Assembly (NCBI GenBank): GCA_947567425.1
Contig: CANOLV010000007.1
Span: 51,936-115,935, forward strand
Direction: 5' to 3'
DNA: 64,000 nucleotides
Origin: an uncultured Porphyromonadaceae bacterium
GTDB lineage: Bacteria; Bacteroidota; Bacteroidia; Bacteroidales; Muribaculaceae
Shown here: in pieces, positions 45,581 through 54,059 of the stretch
Layout of the letters: each line of letters starts with the position of its first letter
How positions within the stretch are numbered: the stretch's first letter is position 1
Made by a program: the position numbers and the translations under genes
The notes under the pieces: generated by a model
Told to the model about the DNA's origin: nothing
Database searches by the model: none
The model's input: the letters and a program-made list of their open reading frames with translations, nothing else

Positions 45581-48500
45581 TTATTGTGGGAGCTCGAAGT
45601 GATGTCTACCGGGCGAAAGCTGTTCGGAAAGTGTTGAGCCGTCTGATTTGGCGATGTGCAGGCTTGCACTGGTATTTGCCGGAACGTTGAAGTCATAGAT
45701 TATCCGTCCGTCGGTTATTTGCCATGAACTTTCGATCCGTCCGTAAGGCGAGTCAAAATGACCCTTGGCAAATGTCATCTCTCCGGTCGGGTCTATTTCC
45801 GGGGCGAGGATGAAATGTTGCCATCCCGGTTTTGAGTCGTCGCGTCTGATTCCGAGAGAGTGGTTGATCATCCAGGCTCCCACGGCTCCGAATGAGTAGT
45901 GGTTGAATGAGTTCATGCTGTTGTTGGTGCCGAATCCGTCGGTCAAAGTGAACGAGTTCAGGCGCTCCCACACTGTTGTGGCTCCTTGGTCTACGGGATA
46001 CAGCCATGAAGGGAATGATCGTTGCTGGAGCAACCGGTATGCATAGTCGGTGGCGTTGCAGTCGGAAAGAGCCTTGCTTATCCATGCGGTGCCGATAAAT
46101 CCTGTCATCAGCGAGTAGGGTGGATATGTCCTGCCGTCGTCGCCATGATTTTCGCGAGCTACTGTGGCGAGGAAGTTCTCTCGGAACTTAGGATAATTCT
46201 CTTCGTTGACCGCACCCAAGGCCAGGGGTACGGCGTATGTGGTCTGAAGGTCGACCGGCGAACCTTTTTTGTCTGGTACAAAAGCCGAGAATATGGTTTT
46301 CCCGGTATAGGGGTCGACATACGTGTCGTTGAAGAACTCGATTCTCTTCTGTCGCATCTCTGCATACCTACGGCTGTCGGAGTCATAGCCCAGTATGGAG
46401 GCGACATCGCGCATTATGGCGAGGTCATAGATGTAGTATGCTTCCCATATAAGGGATTTGTCCATTTGATCATACTCAAGTCCGAGCCAGTCGCCGAGAT
46501 CGCCCCATTCATGGTTCTGCACAAGGATGCCCGATTGGGGGTCAATGTCGTGGACTGTCACGTATTCTATGTAGCGTTTCATGGACTCATAGTGTTCGGC
46601 GAGCATAGTCGTGTCTGCAGTCATCTGATATGCCTCCCATGGCACTGTGATACCTGCGCTTCCCCACAGCATGCCTCCGAATCCGCCACTCATCGGAACG
46701 ACTTCCTGATATCTGCCTGACGGGAGCTGAGTGTCGCGCATAGACCTGATATAGCTCCGAAGAAATGGGTATAGGTCGGCTATATGCATCGCTGTGCGCG
46801 AAAACACGGATATGTCACCGGTCCATCCCATGCGTTCGTTGCGCTGCGGGCAGTCGGTGGGAATGGAGAAAAAGTTGGATCTGGAAGACCAGATCATATT
46901 TTCCCATAGTTTATTGACACGTTCGTTGGATGTGGTGTAAGACGCTTTAGTCTGGCCTAAAGAAGTCAGTGCCACGGCTTTTACCGCGTCCAAAGGCAGA
47001 GGTCGGTCAATGCCGGTAATCTCGATGAAACGGAATCCGTGGTAAGTGGAGCGCGGGGATATGGTTTCTTCACCACCGTGCGCGATGTATATGTCCTGGG
47101 CCATGGCCGCACGGATATTTTCAAGCATGAGCATTCCTTTATTGGCTTTGTAAGCCGGCATTTCAGGATAGAGCACTTCTGCGAATCGAAGGTTTATCTT
47201 GGTCCCAGGCTGGATTCCTGACAGTTTGATTTCAGGAACTCCGGCCATGTTCTGCCCCAGGTCGTATATGTACACTCCGGGTCGGGGTTCTGACATCGAG
47301 ATAGCACTGATTTGTTCTATAGGACGTACATCGATGCCTACCGACGATGTAATGACTGCATTGGCAAACTTAGGTTCATTGACAGCGACAGTTCCTTTCC
47401 ATGCCGAGGAGTTGAAATTGGGTTCGCTCCATCCCTCTATGTTTTTTTCAAGGGTGGCATCGTATACTTCTCCTTGAAACAGGCTGCCGTATCTCAGCGG
47501 ACCGTCGGAACAGTACTTCCACTGTTCTGGGTCCGTAACGATCGTGGTGACAGTGCTGTCTGAGTATTCCACTACGAGTTTGGCCATTAGTGATTGACGG
47601 TCGCCGTAGTAATTCCAGTTGTAGCCGACAAAGCTTGCTCCTCCGCTCCACCATCCTTCTGAGATTACAGCTCCCATGGCATTGTTGCCATTTTTCAGGT
47701 AAGACGTCACGTCAAATGTCTGATATGGATGGGTTTTGTCATATTCAGTCAGGCCTGGATTGAGATATGAATCGGTCACGCGTTGCCCGTTGATGTAGAA
47801 GTCGTATGCGCCGCGTGCGGTGGCGTATAACCGCGCTTTGACTATGGGGCCTCGATCGAGATTGAACTCAGTTCTTAAAATCGGTGCGGATTTGACCGGC
47901 ATCGCCAGCATCACGGGGGTGTCGCCGACATTAATCGGATTAGATGCTATATCTGTTATTTTTCGCGATGGATTTCTGAAATGACCTACTTCCACGTTGG
48001 AGAATGTGGCTCTGCCTCTTCTTCCCGCCACGAGTCCGATCCGGCCTACTACAGGAAATGCTATATAGTCGCCACCACGGCCTACGGGATTTACATTTAC
48101 CTCTCCTATGCGTATGCCGTCGACCATTATTTCGGTGGTCCCGAGTATGGAATTGAAGTCTATTCGGTGTGTGGCATGTGCGTTGCCGGGGGTTATTATC
48201 GAGTCGGGTATGGACAGAGTGTGCAGCGGAGTGTCCGCTTTATCGTCAGGATGGTAGCCTGAACGGTAGATGTTGATCACCGGGTGCAGTGTCCGTTTGT
48301 TCTTTCCAAGCGAAAGCTCCATCTTGATGTACGACCGGCCGGGTGCGGAAGCTATGTTGTATAAGTTCATGTCGGCATTCATCAGTCTTGGATCGTCGAC
48401 ACCGTATAGCATGGATGCCGAACGGCTCCCTTTGGGGATGGCTACGTCATATCCTATGCGGAACACCGGCAGATAGTCCGGATAGAATGTCAGGTCATTG

Positions 48501-48922
48501 TCGTCTGGCCCTATCCATTCTGCATCGTCCCAGCCGGCACCGATCAGTCCGGTCTCCCACCAGGATGATGTCTGGATGCTTCTGTCGTTTTCGTCTTTGA
48601 CGTTAAGGTTCCAGCTGTAGCGGGTGGACGGTTTTAGCTTCGCCCCTGTGTATGGAATGTTGATGGATTTGGAGGAGAATATCTCTCCGGATTCCCAGAC
48701 AGTATTGCCGTTTTCGTCTGTCACAGTGATGGTATATGACTTTTGGTGCGACGGCTTTTCTGTAGGGTCGTAAGTCATGTTCCAGCTCAGCAGAGGCGAT
48801 GTATTGTCCAGGCCAAGCGGAGAGTCGATGTGGTCTACACGTAAATCCGTGATGTTGAAAGCCGATGCCGTTAAGGCTGTAAATAGCGACGCCGAAATGA
48901 GGCATAATGCTGGTTTGTTCAT
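45581..48922 (-). CDS. GH78 alpha-L-rhamnosidase, secreted
   Basis: GH78 enzymes cleave terminal alpha-L-rhamnose from plant glycans, flavonoid glycosides or pectin side chains. The 1113-residue protein has a signal peptide ending near TASA. An N-terminal Ig-like domain follows, then an inserted jelly-roll or laminin-G-like segment at about 180-330, and the carbohydrate-binding region with YIYDLGQNMAGVPEI near 570. The catalytic (alpha/alpha)6 barrel contains DCPQRNERMGWTGD near 688, which includes catalytic acidic residues. HEWGDLGDW near 805 and SFNHYSFGAVGAWM near 1010 are also present. It lies only 29 nt after cinA on the same strand, an unexpected position for a catabolic gene. No SusCD pair is nearby. 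Confidence 0.92.
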   Translation of the reverse strand: MNKPALCLISASLFTALTASAFNITDLRVDHIDSPLGLDNTSPLLSWNMTYDPTEKPSHQKSYTITVTDENGNTVWESGEIFSSKSINIPYTGAKLKPSTRYSWNLNVKDENDRSIQTSSWWETGLIGAGWDDAEWIGPDDNDLTFYPDYLPVFRIGYDVAIPKGSRSASMLYGVDDPRLMNADMNLYNIASAPGRSYIKMELSLGKNKRTLHPVINIYRSGYHPDDKADTPLHTLSIPDSIITPGNAHATHRIDFNSILGTTEIMVDGIRIGEVNVNPVGRGGDYIAFPVVGRIGLVAGRRGRATFSNVEVGHFRNPSRKITDIASNPINVGDTPVMLAMPVKSAPILRTEFNLDRGPIVKARLYATARGAYDFYINGQRVTDSYLNPGLTEYDKTHPYQTFDVTSYLKNGNNAMGAVISEGWWSGGASFVGYNWNYYGDRQSLMAKLVVEYSDSTVTTIVTDPEQWKYCSDGPLRYGSLFQGEVYDATLEKNIEGWSEPNFNSSAWKGTVAVNEPKFANAVITSSVGIDVRPIEQISAISMSEPRPGVYIYDLGQNMAGVPEIKLSGIQPGTKINLRFAEVLYPEMPAYKANKGMLMLENIRAAMAQDIYIAHGGEETISPRSTYHGFRFIEITGIDRPLPLDAVKAVALTSLGQTKASYTTSNERVNKLWENMIWSSRSNFFSIPTDCPQRNERMGWTGDISVFSRTAMHIADLYPFLRSYIRSMRDTQLPSGRYQEVVPMSGGFGGMLWGSAGITVPWEAYQMTADTTMLAEHYESMKRYIEYVTVHDIDPQSGILVQNHEWGDLGDWLGLEYDQMDKSLIWEAYYIYDLAIMRDVASILGYDSDSRRYAEMRQKRIEFFNDTYVDPYTGKTIFSAFVPDKKGSPVDLQTTYAVPLALGAVNEENYPKFRENFLATVARENHGDDGRTYPPYSLMTGFIGTAWISKALSDCNATDYAYRLLQQRSFPSWLYPVDQGATTVWERLNSFTLTDGFGTNNSMNSFNHYSFGAVGAWMINHSLGIRRDDSKPGWQHFILAPEIDPTGEMTFAKGHFDSPYGRIESSWQITDGRIIYDFNVPANTSASLHIAKSDGSTLSEQLSPGRHHFELPQ

Positions 48923-48951
48923 AACATTTATGTAGAATTGGTCGGGGATGA

Positions 48952-50199
48952 TTAATTTTGACGAATTTCTTCTACAGCCATAATCATTGATGCCATACTG
49001 GCGCGGAATATGACTCGCTGGCGATTGCCGGGGAAACGGTGGGAAAAGCTGAACACTCTGGACGGGGTTTTTATGGCGATCCAGACCGTGCCTACGGGCT
49101 TTTCGTCAGATCCACCGGTTGGGCCTGCTATGCCGGAGGTGGCGATGGCGCAGTCTGTGCCTAAGGCGCGGCAAACGCCTTCAGCCATCTGTTCGACTAC
49201 TTGTCGGCTTACGGCTCCGAACTCATTGAGCGATTCCTCGCTTACCCCCAACACGTTATGTTTTACGTCATTGCTGTATGCCACTACACTGCCTTTGAAT
49301 GCTTCGGAACTGCCCGGGATCGAGGTTATTAGATGTGCGATGTTGCCGCCGGTGCAGCTTTCAGCCGTGGCTATGGTGTAGTGCTTGTCGATAAGCAGCT
49401 GAAGCAAAATCTCTTCAAGTGGTATGTCCTTGTCGGACAGGACATGTTCAGGTCCGAGCATTTTCACCAACTGACTGTGGTGATAGTTTATTTCCGACAT
49501 CAGCAATGCCTTGTCCGGATGTTGGCCGTCGATACGCAAACGCACGATACCGGCATTCGGCAGATATGCCAGATGCAGATATGCCGGGAGTGAGTTTTCC
49601 CAGTCGGCTATGGTCATGGCAAGCAAGGATTCACTGTAGCCCGTCACCATGACGTTGCGATGTTCGATGTGTCCGTCTACAGGAAAGCGTTTGAATAAGC
49701 GCGGCAATACGGCGCGGTCAAGCATCTCTCGGGTCTCAAAAGGAACGCCGGGCATAGCCACGAGGACTTTTCCGTCATGTTCAAACCACATTATAGGAGC
49801 AGTGCCGACACGATTCTGGATTACCTCACACGATGTCGGAACATAGGCTTGCCGTTCGGTCAGTTCGTTCATTTTAAGCCCGCGTTTTTCGATGACATGT
49901 TTGACATTTTCAAGTACATCTGCGTTTTCGATGAGTTCACCTCCGAAATAACGGCACAGAGTCTCTTTGGTTATGTCATCTTTGGTCGGACCGAGTCCGC
50001 CGGTGGTTATTACCACGTCGCTGAGCTCAAAGGCCCGGTCTATTGCCCTGGTTATGTCGGCGGCATTGTCGGCGATAACCTGGACGTCGTTCACTCTCCA
50101 GCCCATCGGGTTTAGCCTTATGGCTATGTCGCCGGAATTGGTGTCGATGACTTGCCCTATAAGAAGTTCATCGCCTATGGCTATTATGGATACGTTCAT
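48952..50199 (-). CDS. cinA: CinA family protein (nicotinamide-nucleotide amidase)
   Basis: This is a two-domain cytosolic protein of 415 residues. The N-terminal molybdopterin-binding-like domain (about 1-170) contains GDELLIGQVIDTNS, VITTGGLGPTKDD and AMPGVPFE, and in this family hydrolyses ADP-ribose-type substrates. The C-terminal CinA/PncC domain (about 255-415) has AESCTGGNIAHLIT and ATSGIAGPTGGSDEKPVGTVW and deamidates nicotinamide mononucleotide in pyridine-nucleotide recycling. ATG 50199 is chosen because the family starts MxVxIIxIGDELLIG. An open extension to 50280 would run into the tsaD coding region and is rejected. It follows tsaD after 38 nt. Confidence 0.94.
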   Translation of the reverse strand: MNVSIIAIGDELLIGQVIDTNSGDIAIRLNPMGWRVNDVQVIADNAADITRAIDRAFELSDVVITTGGLGPTKDDITKETLCRYFGGELIENADVLENVKHVIEKRGLKMNELTERQAYVPTSCEVIQNRVGTAPIMWFEHDGKVLVAMPGVPFETREMLDRAVLPRLFKRFPVDGHIEHRNVMVTGYSESLLAMTIADWENSLPAYLHLAYLPNAGIVRLRIDGQHPDKALLMSEINYHHSQLVKMLGPEHVLSDKDIPLEEILLQLLIDKHYTIATAESCTGGNIAHLITSIPGSSEAFKGSVVAYSNDVKHNVLGVSEESLNEFGAVSRQVVEQMAEGVCRALGTDCAIATSGIAGPTGGSDEKPVGTVWIAIKTPSRVFSFSHRFPGNRQRVIFRASMASMIMAVEEIRQN

Positions 50200-50237
50200 T
50201 GTCAGATTTTTATGGAAAAGTTGGTGAAATGTGCCGG

Positions 50238-51254
50238 TCAGACGGTCACTCTCGCATACGGAGTGGCGTCGAGCGAGCATAGGTCATTGTCGAGATATTT
50301 AAAATAGCCGGCTATGGCTACCATCGCCGCATTGTCGGTGGTGAATGCACGTTTAGGTATGAAAGCCTTAAGTCCATGCTTTTGGCAATAATCAGCTATT
50401 GCCGCGCGTACGCCGGAGTTGGCCGATACGCCACCGCCTATGGCAATGGTCTTTACACCTGTGGCTTTCACGGCTTTGTCGAGCTTGTCGAGGAGTATCG
50501 CTATTATGGTGTGCTGGAGCGAGGCCGCAAGATCGGCGCGGTTCTTTTCGACAAAGTCCGGATCGAGCTTGATATTGTCGCGGAGTGTGTACAAAAATGA
50601 TGTCTTTAGCCCGCTGAAGCTGTAGTTGAGTCCGGGAATATGCGGACGGGAGAATTTGAACCGCGTAGGATCACCTTCTGCCGCGAGTCTGTCGATGTGC
50701 GGACCTCCGGGATAGGGTAGTCCCATCACTTTTGCGCATTTGTCGAAAGCTTCGCCTGCGGCGTCGTCGATGGTCTGTCCGAGCACTTCCATATCTTTAG
50801 GGCTTTTCACCAGTATCAGCTGGGAATTGCCTCCGGAGATGAGCAGGCACAGATATGGGAATTCTGGAATTTCATCGTCGGCCTGTTCGCGTATGAAGTG
50901 CGACAGCACATGTCCGTGAAGGTGATTGACGTCGACCATCGGAATGCCCAGCCCTATGGCCAGGCCTTTGGCAAATGATGTGCCTACCAGCAATGACCCG
51001 AGCAGGCCTGGACCTCGGGTGAACGCTATCGCTGTCAGGTCGTGCTTGTCGATTCCTGCACGTCGGATGGCCGTGTCGACCACCGGAACGATGTTCTGCT
51101 GGTGTGCCCGTGAAGCGAGTTCAGGCACCACGCCGCCATATTCTTCGTGTACTTTCTGGCTGGCTATGACATTGCTCAGGAGTAGTCCGTCGCGGATGAC
51201 TGCCGCCGATGTGTCGTCGCATGACGACTCTATGCCAAGAATAGTTATGCTCAT
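50238..51254 (-). CDS. tsaD: tRNA N6-adenosine threonylcarbamoyltransferase
   Basis: TsaD transfers the threonylcarbamoyl group to A37 of ANN-decoding tRNAs (t6A). The 338-residue protein has ILGIESSCDDTSAA near residue 5. VPELASRAHQQN near 47 carries a metal-binding His, and VNHLHGHVLSHF near 110 carries more. ISGGNSQLIL near 140 belongs to the ASKHA nucleotide fold, and IGGGVSANSG near 270 follows. ATG 51254 is preferred to the upstream TTG. It works with a TsaC-type enzyme such as that at 35162; TsaB and TsaE are not in the window. It is divergent from the TrmH gene. Confidence 0.96.
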   Translation of the reverse strand: MSITILGIESSCDDTSAAVIRDGLLLSNVIASQKVHEEYGGVVPELASRAHQQNIVPVVDTAIRRAGIDKHDLTAIAFTRGPGLLGSLLVGTSFAKGLAIGLGIPMVDVNHLHGHVLSHFIREQADDEIPEFPYLCLLISGGNSQLILVKSPKDMEVLGQTIDDAAGEAFDKCAKVMGLPYPGGPHIDRLAAEGDPTRFKFSRPHIPGLNYSFSGLKTSFLYTLRDNIKLDPDFVEKNRADLAASLQHTIIAILLDKLDKAVKATGVKTIAIGGGVSANSGVRAAIADYCQKHGLKAFIPKRAFTTDNAAMVAIAGYFKYLDNDLCSLDATPYARVTV

Positions 51255-51276
51255 ATTCAATACTATAAATTCACAA

Positions 51277-51308
51277 CAAAAATAATCATAATCTTTTAAA
51301 CCGACAAT
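51277..51308 (-). promoter_or_regulatory. Promoter of tsaD
   Basis: On the minus strand ATTG (51305-51308) and TATTTTTG (51277-51284) are 20 bp apart, one mismatch from the Bacteroidetes consensus. The ATG is 22 nt downstream. Confidence 0.55.
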
Positions 51309-51390
51309 TCGACAATCATTATCTGGTTTAAGAAGATTGCAGGTTTTGATATTTATGGTATGAGAGGGGTGGATATTGACGGGAATTGCA

Positions 51391-51398
51391 TATATTTG
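51391..51398 (+). promoter_or_regulatory. -7 element of the TrmH-radA unit, minimal leader
   Basis: TATATTTG fits the -7 consensus and ends 7 nt before the ATG at 51406, the same spacing as at the Fur-family gene. A good -33 element is not visible. If used, the transcript would be leaderless or nearly so. Confidence 0.45.
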
Positions 51399-51405
51399 CA
51401 GTTAT

Positions 51406-52176
51406 ATGGAAAAGATTGAGCTTACCAACAGGCTGCGTCGGCTGGTGGCTTCGCTCGACGGTGCTAAGGAACGTCGGGAGGAGGGTCTTTTTGTGGCCGA
51501 GGGTACAAAGTGTGTGCTCGACACGTTGAGCTACTTCAAGTGTCGGTATCTGTTCGCCACGAAAGAATGGCAGATGCGTAATGCCAAGGAGATTGCAGGT
51601 CGCGTAATAATTGATGCTTCGCATGCCGATATGGAGCGTATGAGCCATCTGTCGACAGCACCTCAGGTAATTGCCGTATATGAGGTCCCGAGATATGAAC
51701 TCTCCGACGTGGAGTATAAGGAGAATCTGACACTTTTGCTTGATAAGGTGCAGGATCCGGGCAATCTCGGCACAATAATCCGTGTGGCCGATTGGTTTGG
51801 TGTCAGGCAGATAGTGTGTTCGCCTGACACTGTTGACGTGTTCAATCCTAAAGTCGTGCAGTCGACCATGGGGGCTATTTCGCGGGTTCGGGTGATTTAT
51901 CGCGATCTGGTGAAGCTGCTCAAAGATAATCCCGACGTGCCAAGCTATGGGACATTTCTTGGGGGGGAAGACCTCTACAAATCTTCGCTGACGGGCACAG
52001 GGTTTATAGTGATGGGCAATGAGGGGCAGGGCATCTCTGACCCGGTGGCCCGATGCGTCGGTCGTCGAATAACCATACCGGCGTATCCTTTCGGAGCAGT
52101 TACGAGTGAATCGCTGAACGTAGGGATGGCTACGGCCATAACTGTCAGTGAGTTCAGACGCAGAGTGATGTCTTAA
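51406..52176 (+). CDS. TrmH/SpoU family RNA 2'-O-methyltransferase
   Basis: This 256-residue SPOUT methyltransferase probably 2'-O-methylates a ribose in rRNA or tRNA using S-adenosylmethionine; the exact target is unknown. The N-terminal substrate-binding domain (about 1-100) is of the RlmB/TsnR-like type, with EGLFVAEGTKCVLD near 25. The catalytic domain has the three SpoU motifs: QDPGNLGTIIRVADWFG near 118 (catalytic Arg), VMGNEGQGIS near 203, and SESLNVGMATAI near 235. ATG 51406 is chosen over the longer open frame because the shorter form matches the family N-terminus. A run of seven G lies inside the gene at 51961-51967. radA follows after 11 nt. Confidence 0.92.
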   Translation: MEKIELTNRLRRLVASLDGAKERREEGLFVAEGTKCVLDTLSYFKCRYLFATKEWQMRNAKEIAGRVIIDASHADMERMSHLSTAPQVIAVYEVPRYELSDVEYKENLTLLLDKVQDPGNLGTIIRVADWFGVRQIVCSPDTVDVFNPKVVQSTMGAISRVRVIYRDLVKLLKDNPDVPSYGTFLGGEDLYKSSLTGTGFIVMGNEGQGISDPVARCVGRRITIPAYPFGAVTSESLNVGMATAITVSEFRRRVMS

Positions 52177-52187
52177 TATTTGTAATT

Positions 52188-53558
52188 ATGGCCAAACAGC
52201 AGATAAAGTCGATGTGGTTCTGCAGTAATTGCGGGAATGAGTCCTCGAAGTGGGTGGGCCGCTGTCCGGCTTGCGGAGAGTGGAACTCCATGGTTGAAGA
52301 AAAAGTAAGTGCCAAAGCATCCAAAAGTTCGACGTTCGTGCGTACCGGTCGGGCTACGCCAATGCCGATATCTAAGGTGGAGGCCGCCGACGAGGAGCGC
52401 ATACACATGCCGAGCGAGGAACTCAACAGAGTGCTCGGTGGTGGTCTCGTACAAGGTTCGCTCGTGCTGATCGGCGGAGAACCGGGTATAGGTAAGTCTA
52501 CATTGGTTCTGCAAAACATTCTATCGATACGCGCCAAACGCATACTTTATGTATCCGGTGAAGAGAGTGCCTCGCAGTTGAAGATGAGGGCCGACCGAAT
52601 AGGACGGTTGAGCGATAATTGCTTTATAGTGTGCGACACGTCGCTTGAGGGTATAATGGCGCACATAGAGGCTATTGAACCGCAGATAGTGGTCGTGGAC
52701 TCGATTCAGACCATAGCTTCGGATGTCATAGAATCATCGGCGGGAAGTGTCAGTCAGGTGCGCGAGTGCGCTGCCAGGCTGCTTAATTACGCAAAGTCGT
52801 CGGGAGTTCCGGTATTGCTTATAGGGCATATTAACAAGGAGGGTTCGATTGCCGGACCTAAAGTGCTTGAGCATATTGTAGACGCGGTGCTTCAGTTTGA
52901 AGGCGACAGGCACTACATGTACCGCATTTTGCGCTCAATCAAAAATCGTTTCGGATCGACATCGGAGCTTGGCATATATGAGATGGTGCAGCGAGGCCTG
53001 CGTGAGGTGACAAACCCATCCGAACTATTGTTGTCGCAGAATGAAAATGCCGATCTGTCCGGCACTGCGATCGGTGTGACGCTTGAAGGGATACGCCCGT
53101 TTCTTATCGAGACGCAGGCGCTGGTGTCGACTGCCGCCTACGGAACGCCCCAACGCTCGGTTACAGGATTTGACTCCAAGCGTATGAATATGCTGCTTGC
53201 CGTAATGGAAAAGAGGGTAGGGTTTAAGCTTGCTCAGAAAGATGTGTTCCTGAATATAGCCGGCGGTTTGAAAGTCAATGACCCGGCACTTGACCTTAGT
53301 GTCATCTGTGCTATTTTGTCATCGAATGTCGATATTCCCATTCCGCGTGACATCTGCATGTCGGGTGAGGTAGGGCTGTCGGGTGAGATACGCCCGATAA
53401 CAAGGATAGAGCAACGGATACTTGAGGCTGAAAAGCTTGGGTTCGCCACCATATTGGTGCCAAAACACAATATAAAAGGCTTCGACACTTCTCGCCTAAA
53501 ACTCAAGGTGATTGAGGTGGCTAAAGTAGAGGAAGCCTTTAAGGCGTTGTTTGCGTAG
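52188..53558 (+). CDS. radA: DNA repair protein RadA
   Basis: RadA is a RecA-like ATPase and branch-migration helicase for recombination intermediates. The 456-residue protein has a C4 zinc finger (CSNCGNESSKWVGRCPACGEW near 12-30) and Walker A GGEPGIGKSTL near 97. The RadA-specific KNRFGST motif lies near 258, and a Lon-protease-like C-terminal domain (about 300-456) contains SGEVGLSGEIRPI. It is probably cotranscribed with the TrmH gene. It converges with the YtxH-like gene with only 5 nt between stop codons. Confidence 0.96.
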   Translation: MAKQQIKSMWFCSNCGNESSKWVGRCPACGEWNSMVEEKVSAKASKSSTFVRTGRATPMPISKVEAADEERIHMPSEELNRVLGGGLVQGSLVLIGGEPGIGKSTLVLQNILSIRAKRILYVSGEESASQLKMRADRIGRLSDNCFIVCDTSLEGIMAHIEAIEPQIVVVDSIQTIASDVIESSAGSVSQVRECAARLLNYAKSSGVPVLLIGHINKEGSIAGPKVLEHIVDAVLQFEGDRHYMYRILRSIKNRFGSTSELGIYEMVQRGLREVTNPSELLLSQNENADLSGTAIGVTLEGIRPFLIETQALVSTAAYGTPQRSVTGFDSKRMNMLLAVMEKRVGFKLAQKDVFLNIAGGLKVNDPALDLSVICAILSSNVDIPIPRDICMSGEVGLSGEIRPITRIEQRILEAEKLGFATILVPKHNIKGFDTSRLKLKVIEVAKVEEAFKALFA

Positions 53559-53563
53559 GAGGC

Positions 53564-53842
53564 TTATTTTTCTACGGCTTTTTCCATCTTCGATGCGGTT
53601 TCTTCTACCGCGTCCATGATGTCTTCGCCCTTGTCGCGCAGGCGATTGACGCTATTTTCTGCTTTTTCTTTCAGACGGCCTATCTGCTGTTCGGCGTTGC
53701 CGTATATTTCACGTACTGTCCGATTGATTTCACGACGCATCTTGCGCCCTTTCATCGTGGTTCTGGAATAACGTTCGGCATACATGCCGGCAAATGCTCC
53801 AAGCAATAGTCCGAGCAGGAAAGTTTCGCCATTACACTTCAT
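53564..53842 (-). CDS. YtxH-like small membrane protein
   Basis: This 92-residue protein has one N-terminal membrane helix (FLLGLLLGAFAGMYAE) followed by a long charged amphipathic helix with heptad-like spacing (about residues 35-92). This is the YtxH/general-stress layout. No activity is known for the family; related proteins are induced by stress in Firmicutes. It is convergent with radA, and the 217-nt gap upstream of it (53843-54059) has no other gene. Confidence 0.7.
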   Translation of the reverse strand: MKCNGETFLLGLLLGAFAGMYAERYSRTTMKGRKMRREINRTVREIYGNAEQQIGRLKEKAENSVNRLRDKGEDIMDAVEETASKMEKAVEK

Positions 53843-54016
53843 AATATCGTAAGTTTTTAGTTAATAAAATATGGTTGTTAATGTTTTGTGTGTCGCAGGA
53901 GCAGAGTCCGGCGACATATCTTTTAGTGTATAACCATCTAAAGGACTCAAAAGTTTATTTGTAATGGCTATAACATTTATTGTGAGACGTATAATCAGCT
54001 ATTTGTGGAAATTACG

Positions 54017-54024
54017 TATCTTTG
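54017..54024 (+). promoter_or_regulatory. Possible -7 element for the beta-propeller gene
   Basis: TATCTTTG fits TAnnTTTG and lies 35 nt before the ATG at 54060. No TTTG is at the expected -33 position. Confidence 0.4.
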
Positions 54025-54059
54025 TGAATCAATTCTGAACATAAAAACTTAAGTGCATA

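Noticed and set aside
50200-50280. N-terminal extension of cinA
   Set aside because: It overlaps the end of tsaD, and the family N-terminus fits ATG 50199.
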